A program made the translations under genes and the position numbers. A DNA stretch of 64,000 nt, from positions 62,001 to 126,000 of the forward strand of contig ML978224.1 in assembly GCA_010015745.1 (NCBI GenBank). Reading direction: 5' to 3'. Position 1 is the first letter of the stretch, and every line of letters starts with the position of its first letter. The DNA comes from Setomelanomma holmii (lineage: Eukaryota; Ascomycota; Dothideomycetes; Pleosporales; Phaeosphaeriaceae). The notes below the pieces were generated by a model. That model saw nothing but the letters and a program-made list of their open reading frames with translations. It was not told the origin of the DNA and did no database searches. Of this stretch, positions 30,736 to 41,447 are shown one piece after another.

Positions 30736-32202
30736 TCAGGCCATATATGGTGGCGGCTGTTGACGAGCCATCAGAGGCTGCGTCGCTGCTTGGAAATCTG
30801 GTTGCTGTGTTGGTAAGGGTGTATGGAATTCGTAGCTAGGTGCTTGAATGTCTGTTCTGCGCAATGATGCCATAGGGTCCACCTCCTCGTAAGCTGGGCC
30901 GGATTCCAGCTCAGCAAGGGCAACCTGGCTTTCTTCGAATTCGATTTGTGGAGGCGTGGCATTCCAGCCAGCTACCACTTGAATCTGATCACGACAGACG
31001 ATACCCGAGAATTCACGTGTGGCACACTCTCCCCATATCTCTACCTGGATCTCGTACTCCAGAGCAAGGCCATAGCTCGTGAAGCTGGGAAGCAGTTTCT
31101 CGTGTACTAGCGGTACAACCCCGATATCCGACAGTGTAAAACCATCTTGCAGTCGCTTAGGGTTCGCCTCATCGAACCTTGTGTCCAGCAGAGTCCACGT
31201 GTCGCGCGCAACTTCGAGTGTTTCCTTAGCATGGCCACCCTGCGCCAGTCGTGGAATGAAAATGTGAAAGGCCGGTAACAATTGCACACGAATTCTGCGC
31301 ATGAAGAGTTCTGGTGGAGTGGGCAACGAGGCTGATCGGTCGAGGTGTTGGACTGTTAGAGACATGGGAATGTCTGAGCCAATGACGAGGACACGTGCAG
31401 GTGTTGCAAGCAGATTGAATCGAGCAAATGGGATTTCGGCGAATGATTCGAGGCCAAAGAACAGCTCTTTCTCCACAAGGACGTCCCTAATCTTGCCAAG
31501 CTTACTGCTTTCTGCGTATCCAGGAAGTAGCTTGCGAGTGCGAATGAACTTGTAGCGGCAGCAATGCTTTGGCAGCTTCGTCCCGAAATCGAGGTTGGGC
31601 TGAACGAGTGCCAGATCATATTCTGGTGCTGGGGGAACAAATTTGAGCTCCTGGCGAACCTTCATATGCGGGTTGTCCGGATTAGTCGAGTCCAAGCAAG
31701 CTTCAAGAACGTATGTGATGCGTGGCGCCAGCGGGCTGTTACTGAAAGTCAGGGATCCACAACTAGGTGGAAGGACGAAGCCAAGGGAGTGCTGAAATCG
31801 TGGGTGGTCGTAGGAGTCCTTCGGATACCACCACGTTCGGCCAGTATCTGAGGGTGGCGGTATGTCCACGTTAGTCGGGAAGGAGAACTCGAAAGGAAGC
31901 TCGACTTTTCCATCGCTGGCTGTCCCTTGCCGCAATATCTCAAAGTTCTCGTGGGCTCCTGATGATACGAAGAGATCTTTCTTGTAGCTGAAGAATGCCG
32001 CACTAATACCGTTGGCATTGGCATCGTGGACAACCGAGTAACCCTTGAAGATGATAATAATGCGCTTGGGGCGGAGCGTCGGCTCAACTCTGACAACACC
32101 TCGCACGCGATCTCCGCATGTGTAAAAAGGGCGAGTCTCTTCGACGAAGCAGATATAGAGTGGTCTTTCTTTGAGATTGACCAGTGCTCCGGTGAGAGCC
32201 AT
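30736..32202 (-). CDS. Arrestin-domain (alpha-arrestin) protein
   Basis: Alpha-arrestins are adaptors that bring Rsp5/Nedd4-type ubiquitin ligases to membrane cargo for endocytosis. A single exon from ATG 32202 gives 488 residues. The frame is open 27 codons further upstream, but only from a non-ATG codon. N-terminal arrestin lobe: ERPLYICFVEETRPFYTCGD, VRGVVRVEPTLRPKRIIIIF, VELPFEFSFP, RITYVLEA. C-terminal lobe: LLATPARVLVIGSDIPMSL, MRRIRVQLLPAFHIF, GLALEYEIQVEIWGE. The extreme C terminus carries PPPY (residues 483-486), a standard WW-domain ligand, which supports the adaptor role. It is divergent from cbp3 at its 5' side. Which cargo it serves cannot be seen. Confidence 0.85.
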   Translation of the reverse strand: MALTGALVNLKERPLYICFVEETRPFYTCGDRVRGVVRVEPTLRPKRIIIIFKGYSVVHDANANGISAAFFSYKKDLFVSSGAHENFEILRQGTASDGKVELPFEFSFPTNVDIPPPSDTGRTWWYPKDSYDHPRFQHSLGFVLPPSCGSLTFSNSPLAPRITYVLEACLDSTNPDNPHMKVRQELKFVPPAPEYDLALVQPNLDFGTKLPKHCCRYKFIRTRKLLPGYAESSKLGKIRDVLVEKELFFGLESFAEIPFARFNLLATPARVLVIGSDIPMSLTVQHLDRSASLPTPPELFMRRIRVQLLPAFHIFIPRLAQGGHAKETLEVARDTWTLLDTRFDEANPKRLQDGFTLSDIGVVPLVHEKLLPSFTSYGLALEYEIQVEIWGECATREFSGIVCRDQIQVVAGWNATPPQIEFEESQVALAELESGPAYEEVDPMASLRRTDIQAPSYEFHTPLPTQQPDFQAATQPLMARQQPPPYMA

Positions 32203-32715
32203 TATTGTGTCTGACGCAACGCTCGGTTGCACTGGTATTGTTGATTCGTGATGATATAAAGGAACGCAACGGAGCTTGGGCAAAGTAACCCAAATCAGAA
32301 GAGCGATGGTTTGGGCGTGTGTATAGTCAAGCCCTAAGCGGCGAAGGTGTGCTTATAATGCGAAGCCAGAGCAAGGCACTCGGGCTTCCATCATGCGACT
32401 CCACCTTCTTGAGTCGCGGCTTCCAAGGATCCCAAGAACGTTCTTGGTGCTCACGTGCCGGCAATTGGTCACAGTGACAGCAGCTTCCCCCTAGGCGATA
32501 CTCGGGGCTACACAGCCACGACAGCTCACGCCCCAAATGGAGGGGAAATGAAGGCTGGTATGTGGGTGTAATGCGACCAGTGGCCGGAACGAGCAGCGCT
32601 CATTGGTGGTGCATCTGGCGGCCATAGTCAACGTCATGATGCTAGCGGGAAAGCGCGAGTCGCGAACTTTTGAAGACGCATTGGCGGGTCGACTACTTCA
32701 CGACAAACACCCACA
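32203..32715. promoter_or_regulatory. Divergent promoter of the arrestin and cbp3
   Basis: 513 bp between the two ATG codons. No long frame on either strand and no clear core motif. Confidence 0.5.
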
Positions 32716-33733
32716 ATGGCGTCCACTTTCACTTGTAGAGCCTGTTCCCAGGCATTGTCCCGACGCACATCGTACAATTTACAGGTAACGCCATGATACT
32801 CACAGCACGAGACGTGGTTGACAGCGACAGGCTACCAAGAGACGAGCCATACGCAGCGCACAACGAACCTTCTCCACTACCGTACCAGCACTCTATAATG
32901 CCTCGCACAGCCTCAGCGCAGATGTTCGCCCAGAAGCCATCAAGAAACCGCAGCCCGTTCTCCCTAACAGCATGACCGGCATCGCCAAAAAGTTGCGCGA
33001 GAAGGCACCGCTAATGACGGAGACGTATGTGGCATATGGCGCAACGCGAGATCTGATCAAGGAATGCACCAGGCCGGGCGAATACAAGATACCCCAGGCG
33101 CTAGACAGGAAAGGCGAGATACCGACCGATGCAAACGGTGTGCACATAGGCGAGGGCGAAGGCTGGTGGTATGAGAGTATGCACTGCCACCTTTCAGAGC
33201 ACAATGGGACGAGCTAATCGTGCGCAGCACTCGGCCTCACCCCTACGTTCTCGAATTGGGCGCAAATCACATTCATCCACATGTACATGCTGCAAGTCCG
33301 GTTCCGTATGTTCCCCAAGACACATGCTCCCGTCTGGATTCAGCACATCACGAACCACGCCTTCTACGCCGCCGAAGACCGTCTCGTAGTTTGGCACAAG
33401 TTCAACGCGAACTCGCTCCGCCAGAAGTATCTCAAGGACATGTTTGCGCAATGGCGAGGTGTGCTTCTGTCGTACGATGAAGGCCTCATAAAGGGCGACG
33501 CAATGCTGGCCGCTGCGATCTGGAGAAATTTGCTAGGCAGCAGAGAGGATGTAGACTTCGACAAGCTGGCGCAGATTGTGGGCTACATGCGGAGGGAATT
33601 GAAGAGATTGGACAACGCGACCGACGATGAGGTTGCGAATGGCCAGTGGAAGTTTCGAGGGGATCCTGGAGATGAGGCCAGCCTTGTCAAGACACCCAGC
33701 AGGATGATGGCCTCTGAGGGTGCGAAGGCATAG
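32716..33733 (+). CDS. cbp3: Cbp3/UQCC1-type cytochrome bc1 assembly chaperone
   Basis: Mitochondrial factor that, with Cbp6 in yeast, binds the ribosome exit and newly made cytochrome b during complex III assembly. Exons 32716-32784, 32831-33176 and 33228-33733, phases exact, 306 residues. The N terminus is a targeting presequence (MASTFTCRACSQALSRR, further Arg/Ser to RTFSTTVP). The Ubiq_cyt_C_chap domain spans about residues 130-270: LGLTPTFSNWAQITFIHMYM, MLQVRFRMFP, HFFDAAE-like HAFYAAEDRLVVWHKFN, LKDMFAQWRGVLLSYDEGL and AAAIWRNLLG. The position of the first intron just after the presequence start is confirmed by phase. Confidence 0.9.
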
Positions 33734-34120
33734 AATGGGTCTGTTTCACTACGGCATTGAGGCGAGGGCTGTGTACTAATATTGTTCAAATGCTGTAGAC
33801 TAAGTTAGGCAAGGCATCACAATCTGACAACTGTGAGTGTATATTTGAACTTTCTGGCATTTCTTTACTCGCCACAAATGCTCCTACTTGGAGTCGAGGA
33901 ATTTGCTACCATCGACCTGCATTTCGAACGAGAGTGCTGGTTCACTAACGATGGTGAACGCGGCATGCGCTAGGCAAGGCGGCGCTAGCTTTCGGTACCG
34001 AGCTTCCTCAAGCGGCTGCCATTGTACATAACACTTTGCGCCCACTTAAAGGGCGCTCCACCCTCCGCGCTGAAACATTCTTGTGCCGCAAACCTCGCGA
34101 TCATTCTCATACTCGTCACC
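33734..34120. other. Intergenic, 387 bp
   Basis: cbp3 3' end and promoter of the guanylyltransferase gene. CTCGTCACC lies immediately before the ATG. Confidence 0.5.
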
Positions 34121-35392
34121 ATGCCGGCCACTGTTTCATCGCACGCGCCGCCGCCGCCTATGCCTGGCACCCTGATTCCGAACCACGAAGCTCACGAACT
34201 GAGAGGCATAGTCGCAGACTTCCTTGAGCGCGACAACACCCGATTCCCAGGCGCGCAACCTGTTTCGTTTGCGCGCGAACACATCACAGAGCTTCAACGA
34301 CAAGAATACTTCATGTGCGAGAAGACAGACGGTTTACGATGTCTGCTCTTCTTGTGGTGGATCGATAATGGCACCACTCTAGAGCCACTGACTTTCCTTA
34401 TTGACAGGAAAAACAACTACTACCGAGTTGAGCCGGCACTACGGATACCATACTACGAGAACATGAACAACCCAGAGCAATTCCTCTTTGGCACAATACT
34501 GGACGGAGAACTCGTGCACGATCAGTACCCAAACGAAGCAACACCGCGACTCAACTTCTACGTGTTCGACTGCCTGGTGGTCAACAGCCAGAATGTCACA
34601 GGCAAGACGCTGGACAAGCGGTTAGGCAGATTCCAGGAATGGGTGCTCAAGCCATATCACAACAAGCTCAGATCGACCCCAAATCCCGATCTGCGCCCGT
34701 TCGCGCTCAAAGAGAAGAAGACATACCCCGCCTACTCGATCCGCCAAATGTTCGACAACGTGCTCCCCAGCCTCAAGCACGGCAACGACGGCCTGATTTT
34801 CACCTGCAAATCCACGCGCTACGAATTCGGCACCGACCGCCACATCCTCAAATGGAAGCCCCCGCATGAAAACACAATCGATTTCAAACTCCGCCTGGGC
34901 GACTTCCCGCTCATCGACCCGGACGACGGCGAGGAAGGCCTCATACCCGACTACGACGTCATGCCCACGTCCTTCCAACTCCTCGTCCAACACAACAAGG
35001 ACAACTACCAATACTTCGCCGACCTGGCTATCACACCGTCTGAATGGGAGCTCCTCAAGGGTCTCCAGCAGCGCCTCGACGGCCGCATAATCGAATGCTA
35101 CCGCCATCCCTCCGGACACTGGAAATACAAAGCCGAAGCCGACGGCACGCCGCGCTGGCGCGACGATAAGAAAGACGCGAATCACATTTCTACGGTGAAC
35201 AGCGTGCTGGAGAGTATCGAGGCGCCCGTGACGGAGGATATGTTGTTGCAGAAGGAGGAGGAGATTAAAAAGGCTGTTTATTTTATGCAAGGGAGAGGGG
35301 ACAAGTATGTGCCGACAAGTCAGCAGCAGCAGCAGGATGGCGAGAGGGACACGAAGAAGCGCAAGTTTAGTAATGGGGATGGAGCGCACTAG
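34121..35392 (+). CDS. ceg1: mRNA capping guanylyltransferase (Ceg1)
   Basis: Transfers GMP from GTP to the diphosphate end of nascent RNA polymerase II transcripts through a Lys-GMP intermediate. Single exon from ATG 34121, 423 residues, near the yeast size of 459. Nucleotidyltransferase motif I is CEKTDGLR with Lys68. Also visible: motif III FLIDRKNNYYRV, IIIa TILDGELVHD and LNFYVFDCLVV, motif IV DGLIFTC, and motif V region HILKWKPPHENTIDFKL. The OB-fold follows, with motif VI region GRIIECYRHPSGHWKYKAEA then GTPRWRDDKKDANH. The tail is Lys-rich (TKKRKFSNGDGAH), probably nuclear. The frame continues upstream to 34022 only from a non-ATG codon. Confidence 0.95.
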   Translation: MPATVSSHAPPPPMPGTLIPNHEAHELRGIVADFLERDNTRFPGAQPVSFAREHITELQRQEYFMCEKTDGLRCLLFLWWIDNGTTLEPLTFLIDRKNNYYRVEPALRIPYYENMNNPEQFLFGTILDGELVHDQYPNEATPRLNFYVFDCLVVNSQNVTGKTLDKRLGRFQEWVLKPYHNKLRSTPNPDLRPFALKEKKTYPAYSIRQMFDNVLPSLKHGNDGLIFTCKSTRYEFGTDRHILKWKPPHENTIDFKLRLGDFPLIDPDDGEEGLIPDYDVMPTSFQLLVQHNKDNYQYFADLAITPSEWELLKGLQQRLDGRIIECYRHPSGHWKYKAEADGTPRWRDDKKDANHISTVNSVLESIEAPVTEDMLLQKEEEIKKAVYFMQGRGDKYVPTSQQQQQDGERDTKKRKFSNGDGAH

Positions 35393-36241
35393 GAGCGCAA
35401 TGAAGGACGGGGAAAGGGATATAGGCCGTGGGATGTTTGGACGGGAGGATAGTTTGGATTTTGCTAAAGCATGCGAGCGTTCCCTGCGCCGTGTCTCAAG
35501 GAGGAGGTTCGGCGCAGTGGGTATACGACAATGGGCGGACACGGCGTTACAACAGGGGCTTGCTAGATTACAGGATACCCAAGATTCGGTCTTTGACACC
35601 GCAGCGTTATTGATAGGAATGCGATCAGAAGTGAAAGCGTCACATGAGTGCTAGTCAGTGAGGTCGAAGTGTAAACTTGTAACATGATAAATCCTCCATT
35701 CTAAAAGCTATCACAGGACAATAGAGCTATGCCATATTTTCCCATCTCACATCCCGAGTATATGGGTCCCACCAACATGATAGCCCATCCATATCGCTGA
35801 GATCCCATACGAGATCATACCATATTCCTTCCTGACTTTTGTTCCTATTCCTAGCCATCCCCACATATCTCACATCCTACAAAAGGTCCACCAAGATAAA
35901 AAGAGTCATGTGTCCGAGACGCCGACTCAAAGTAAGATACAAGAAGAAAGTGGTCGAGATGATGCCAATACCAAGCCGGATGCGAGTGATGCGAGTGATG
36001 CAAGCGAGCGACGGGAAGCGAGTGTGATGTTTGAACGCCGAAGAGAAGAGAGACCCATTGCTGAAAAGTGTTCGTCAAGCAGTGAGATGCAAGGTGGGCC
36101 TGCCTCCTTCTCTCCAGCTTTCAGAATGAATGTGCCTGGACAAAGGAGAGGGAAGTATGCTGCTATTGAGGTAATGTGCCCATAAAGTCATGTACAAAAG
36201 GAAGGCGCAGTCGTCAAGACGGCTTATCTCTGTAAGAGATG
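35393..36241. other. Convergent 3' intergenic region
   Basis: About 850 bp between the 3' ends of ceg1 (+) and the PUF gene (-). It contains only short frames, including GTGATGCGAGTGATGCAAGC-type minor repeats near 35985. Confidence 0.5.
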
Positions 36242-39200
36242 TTAGCGCCGAGCGACAGATGCTGGCGAAGCATTTCTGCTTACTCTTCCGCGTCGCTGGC
36301 CACCTCCAGCAGCTTGCTGCTGTTGTTGGCCCATGTACATGTTGTATGGGTACATCTGACCGCCCATACCGGGAACCATGCCTTGCCCGGCGAGGTTGGC
36401 AGGCTGCATCATTGGAGAACCATTGAATCCAGGAGCTGCGACGGGTGACGAATTACGGTACCCGTCCATACCGGGGACTGCGGGCTGGAAGCCATTCATC
36501 TGAGGATAGTATTGTCCTTGGCGAGCGAGAAGCTGCTGGTACTGAAGCTGCTGTGGACCAGTCATAGCTTGCATGTTCGGCATGAACATTGGGCCACCTG
36601 TGCCTATAGGATATTGCTCGAAGCCATTCGAGTCCATGCTCGCAGTCCTCTGCAGGCCAACTGGATCAAAACCGGGGGCGCCGCCTTGATAGAAGTTTCC
36701 AGGGCCCCCAGCAACAGAGCTGTCCTTGGATGCAGGCCTGGTCTGCGAGTGCTCGCGATGTCCGGGACCTCGGGTTGAGAGGCCTACCTCGTCCATGAGA
36801 CGCTTGTAACCTTGCTGCGGTTGAGCCTTAATTCGAAGAAGGACATTGCGTACGCTGTTCACGACGTCCGCACGGATGTGCTCGTCGAAGAAAGGTGTGG
36901 TGAGCACCTTGAAAATCAGGGTGGCGCCGCAATTCTGATCAAGGAGGATCTCCTCGAGAACCTGGTCGTTGGGCGAGAAGAACAGAGCCTGAAGGATGGT
37001 GTCTCGAGCCTCGGGCTCATTTCGCTGATTTATGATCTTCAGGACAGTGAGATAGGCGACCTTGTGGGTGCAGAGGTGGACAATGTGTGGGACAAGACGA
37101 GGAGCCAACACGGTTCGTCGTCTCGGGAAGGTGCATGTGTCGAGGAACCAAGTCAGAAGAAGGGCACCGTTGGCGTTGGTGGCGAGTTGAACGCTGTGGA
37201 GCGCGATAGTAGCCGCGACCATGCGCTGCTGATCTTTAGTTGCGAAATGGCTCTCAAGACAGGCGCGCATGGCGCGAGCACCGAAGCGGCCTTGTGCCAG
37301 ATCCCAGAGACGGCCGAGCATGACCTCGAAGATGAATTGATTGTACTGTTGGTACTTGAGACAGCCCTGCATGACGTAATTGCCGAATTGGTCGAGGAAC
37401 AAGGCCATGGCATATGGCTGAAGAGCTTCGACCACCATCTTCTGCATAGTAGCAGACTTTGAAACGTCGATGATCTTTTGCGCAGCCCAGGTTCCATTCT
37501 TGTGCACACCAATCTTGGCCAGCTGGGATGCAATCTCACGAAGCATGGCTTCCTTAGTCGGCTCCTCGCAGAACTCGAACAGCTTTTGCACCACAGTGTT
37601 GCCAAGATAGTCCGAGGACAATTCCGCGATTTCGGGCAACATGTTCATAGCAATTTGCTCAATATCTTCCTTGGAGCATGAACCGTTGTCAATACGCTTG
37701 CGAATCTCACGCAGCCTCGGGGCATCATGCACACGAGTGTGGCTAGGCTCTTCGACAGTAGGCACTTCGTCGACGTAGTTGTTCACCTGAACAGCGGCTT
37801 CGACCTGTGCGGAGATTCTTGCCTGCTCCTCGTCTGTGGCTCCCAATTCTTTCACGATCTGTATGATGTCACTGCGGATGTCATTGAGCTCAGGCGTGAC
37901 CAATGGTGCGTTGGCAGTTCCGCTGCGAGGGCTGCTTGTCTTTGCGTTGTTGGCAGTATTTGTAGCGCCCTCAGCCTGGCTCTTCGAATGTGAGTCTGGG
38001 CTTGGCGAGGGTAAGAGACCGTTGTGTCCAGGCGTAGCCGCCGCGCTCGGGATCTTAGCGTAGCCGATGCGGACCGGCCCAGCGCCAGGGAAGATCTCCT
38101 TGCCGTTGAGCTGGGATTTTGCTTGGACTGCGCTTTCGAGATTTTCGAAGTTGACAAAGCCGCAATTCTTGTGTGTAAGAACGCGAGTCGATTCGATAGC
38201 CCCAAAGGCGGCAAAGATCACATTCAGTGACGAGACAGTGGTGGACGAAGGTATATTGCCGAGCCACAGCGAGCGGGTAGGGCCTTCCAGCGTGTCATCG
38301 CCTAGATTGCCGCTGGGTAGATGCATCTTCTTGACAGCTTCAGCTAGGTTGTATTCAGCGTCCTCAGTGAGGTCAGTCGCAGTCAAAGTGTTGTCTAGGC
38401 GCGACATGGTCGGCATGTAGTTTCGCATAAGGCCACGGCTGGGTGCATCCAGCACGCCTGCAGTTCTGGCGCGAGGGCGCGCAGCCGAAGCATACTGAGT
38501 GAAGGCCTGCACCTCGAGATTATGCTGACGGACAGCCTCCTGGATGAGTAACGCGTTGGCTTCTGCGGGAGTGATAGTGCCGCTGTAAGCACCATATTGG
38601 TCGAGCTCATCTTCATCCTCGGCGTACTTCTCTTTGGCATTCACCGAGTACGAGCGGAAGCGGTTGGCAGAGTTGGCATTGAGGCTATTGGCATTTCTTT
38701 GGCTCTCGAGCAGCAACTCAATGTCGGAAGGAGCGAGAGTAGCCCGGGCAGGCTGAGGAGTATCGACGAGACCAAGGTAATCGAGGGTCTTGACATCCGT
38801 GTCAGCAAGTGAATCTCGCGAGAAAGAAGACATAGGTGAGCCAGGTCCGTTGGACGGGAGAGATGCAATGCTTTGCAGGGTGCTGCTGCGATCGCGGTTG
38901 CTGGACCAGCCGGTCGAGAAGATGGAGTTGCCAAAAGGAGAGGTGGAAGGCGGAAGATAACCAGGGCGTTGGGGCATTGAGCCGGCACGCAGGCGGGACA
39001 GAAGCGCAGATTTGGCTGCAGCGTTCGTTGGCCCTGGGACGAAGCCACTCCGCTCTGTAGGAGTGCCTGCTCCAGACCTGAATGGGCTTATCGAAGGAGT
39101 CGGGCGGGAAGTCTGAGGGAGTAGAGAAGAGCCAGAAAGCAAGCCAGGAGGAGGGCCGGATGGAGGAAGGCGAGAAGGCAGAGTGCCGGCACGGGGACGA

Positions 39201-39667
39201 CGACCAGTCGACTGACTAGCTGACGCGGTCTCTGGCATGGCATTGTTAAAGTCTGGGAAGCTCTCCCCGTTGGGAGACTCTGGAATGGTCTCGCGCAATG
39301 GGGTGGAGTTGCCGCTCGTAGGAGGCCCTCCCCACATTTGTGGAGTCACGCCCTCCTGCGCCTGAATTTCGCGTGCACTGTCAATCAACGTCAGCCAAAA
39401 TTGGACCCAGTTTCAGAGTGTGACAAACCGTTTGGAGAAAAGCCGACTGCCATATTCATGCGACGGGGAACCAGCGCTCAGCCTTGCGCCAGCTGCGGCG
39501 CTCCCCAGCGGATTCGACGTGTTGGTAGGAAAGCGGATGGATCCGCTGTTGGGAGGCTCGACGGGTGAGGTGTTGCCAGTCGAGGAGCCGGAGTGCGGCC
39601 CCTGGGGAGTCAACTGGGGGATGTAGTTGAGATTGATGTGGTGTTCGGGACGAGTGGAGGGAGCCAT
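36242..39667 (-). CDS. jsn1: Jsn1/Puf2-type PUF protein with RRM
   Basis: RNA-binding regulator. Yeast Jsn1/Puf1 and Puf2 bind 3' UTRs of mRNAs for membrane and mitochondrial proteins. Exons 39667-39429 and 39377-36242, phase CG|T, 1124 residues. Residues 1-430 are Ser/Pro-rich and disordered. The RRM is at about 440-510 (SLWLGNIPSSTTVSSLNVIF, NCGFVNFENLESAVQAK). Pumilio repeats lie at about 635-940, with helix signatures such as SSDYLGNTVVQKLFEFC, GTWAAQKIIDV, LDQFGNYVMQGCL and RFGARAMRACLE. The C terminus is Gln/Gly/Met/Pro-rich, prion-like (QLQYQQLLARQGQYYPQMNG). RRM plus PUF is the Jsn1/Puf2 layout, which separates it from Puf3 and Mpt5. Confidence 0.88.
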
Positions 39668-41447
39668 TATGAATTATAGACCCTGTCTTTATCCGTGTGG
39701 TAGTTCTATAGCTGGGAAGGATGGTCGTCGAGACGCCCGGTTACCAATGCCAGGGTAATGTAGATATGTGGGTTGGTACCGGCCAAAGGAACGTGAGGCG
39801 GAGGAATTATTGCCAGCAGAACCGGACTCAGCTCAACGCGCAGTCTGTGTAATGTGTGTATAGTTGGCTGCAGAAGGGAGTACCCGGCGGAACCAGTCCT
39901 GACGATGCGCACGCGCAGTCGACGACAATTCTCTCGCAGCGTTCAATGCTTTAGTGCACGCAACTCTCTCGAGCTTGCCGGTGGTAGGATACAGCTAGCG
40001 AGAGGGCGTATCCGCAGGCTGAATATCTTGAGGCTCGCGACGTCTCGAGTCCACAGGCAATTGTGCGGTCGACAAGGCGACTGACGGAATCGTCGGAGGC
40101 TGATAAGGAGCGACGGGGGGGCTATCGCGGAAGCTCAAGCAGCGAACGGTATCGTCGCTATGTGAGGGCTGCTCAATTATGGGTGCAGCGGGCAGGCGGA
40201 ATAGACAAACACGCAGGTGTCTGGAGAATGTAAAATAGGATTAACAGATGGGCGATTAGGGACCGTCGCTCATGGAGAGGCTGGCACGGGTGCAGCAGTG
40301 GTGAGCAAGGAGGTGAAGAGAGAGGTGAGGGTGGGAGAAAGTTGAGAGGTGTCGTTGGCTCGCTCCTTCGAGACTAGAGAAACGGGGAAGGCGCAGATTG
40401 GGCTAACCACCAGGACAGGCGTGTTACAGGACACGAGCGACGGACCTGCTAACTCTGCAAAGAGGGCCGTTTGCTGCTGCTCAGCATTGATAGCTTTATT
40501 CCACTGCAGCGGTACAGCTTTTGTACGGCAATAGGGGCACCCTCTGGTAGCTGCCCTGAGTGGCTTAATCTGGCCGCGGGACGAGATGCTGAAACGTAGA
40601 GGCGCGTTCAGGGAGTCCGTCACTCCACACAGGCACACAGTCTGACGTGGTCTTTCCCATGCTGCGCAGCGCAATTGGCTGCTTGCAGCTAAATCCAGAT
40701 GACGGTGCAGTTGGCTTGCGTTCAAGCGATGGATGTGCCTGTTCTTGCTACGAGGTCTACGATATCTGTTTGCTAGTCTGCCTGCCCAAGTAAGGACCGT
40801 CCTCACATATAGGCTGCATGGAGCACCCATCAGCGGCATGAAACAAAGTCTTCTAGAAAGAACTCGAGGCAGGCCGCATTATGCTTTCAGGCAACCTGTC
40901 AATGGCATGGTTTGCTAGTCATTGCTACATACACAGAGCAGCGCAGAAGTGCTGCACGGCAACGCGAGAATGGTTGTCAACTTCGGTCAAATTCATGTAT
41001 AGATGAGCAAGAAGATATAAAACCCTTATCTCTCTTCTCCTACCGTACCTGGCGTGCGGGCTCAAGAGCACCGTGCTAAGACTAGCGAGCGTTGATTCGG
41101 ATGGTGGGGAGAACGTTTGTTAATCCTCGACGGCGCTACGTCTCAGAAATCTTGGCCAAGCCCTGCAGGGATTCAGCGCCGTCGCGTCGCGTCATGCTCG
41201 ACTTTGACATTTTGCCAAACCACCAACGGCGCTCGAAACACACCACCACTCCGCGCTCGCATAACACCACGGCACGGACCATTGCATAATTCGACCTACT
41301 GCAGTTCGCAGCAACCTCGAACGCATAATCCACGCCTCATGGAAGCGTTCTGGAAGTCATAGCCCATGACACCGGGTTGACCCTGCTCGCCTGCACCTTC
41401 CCTGGGACCGTCGCGCCTATTGTAGACCTCACTGCAGCCTCGCCAAC
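39668..41447. other. Divergent intergenic region, 1.8 kb
   Basis: Lies between the 5' ends of the PUF gene and swc2. A minus-strand frame at 40270-40839 (189 codons) lacks any motif beyond one CPYC and has no Met-flanked conserved core, so I do not call it. Two separate promoters and a long untranslated leader would fill the space. Confidence 0.45.

Noticed and set aside
34622..35599. 325-codon open frame on the minus strand
   Set aside because: It lies opposite the guanylyltransferase gene, whose motifs are unambiguous. The frame is Leu/Ala/Val-biased, as expected for an antisense shadow of GC-rich codons.
40270..40839. 189-codon minus-strand frame with one CPYC
   Set aside because: No conserved domain, no convincing upstream leader, and average composition; kept as intergenic.
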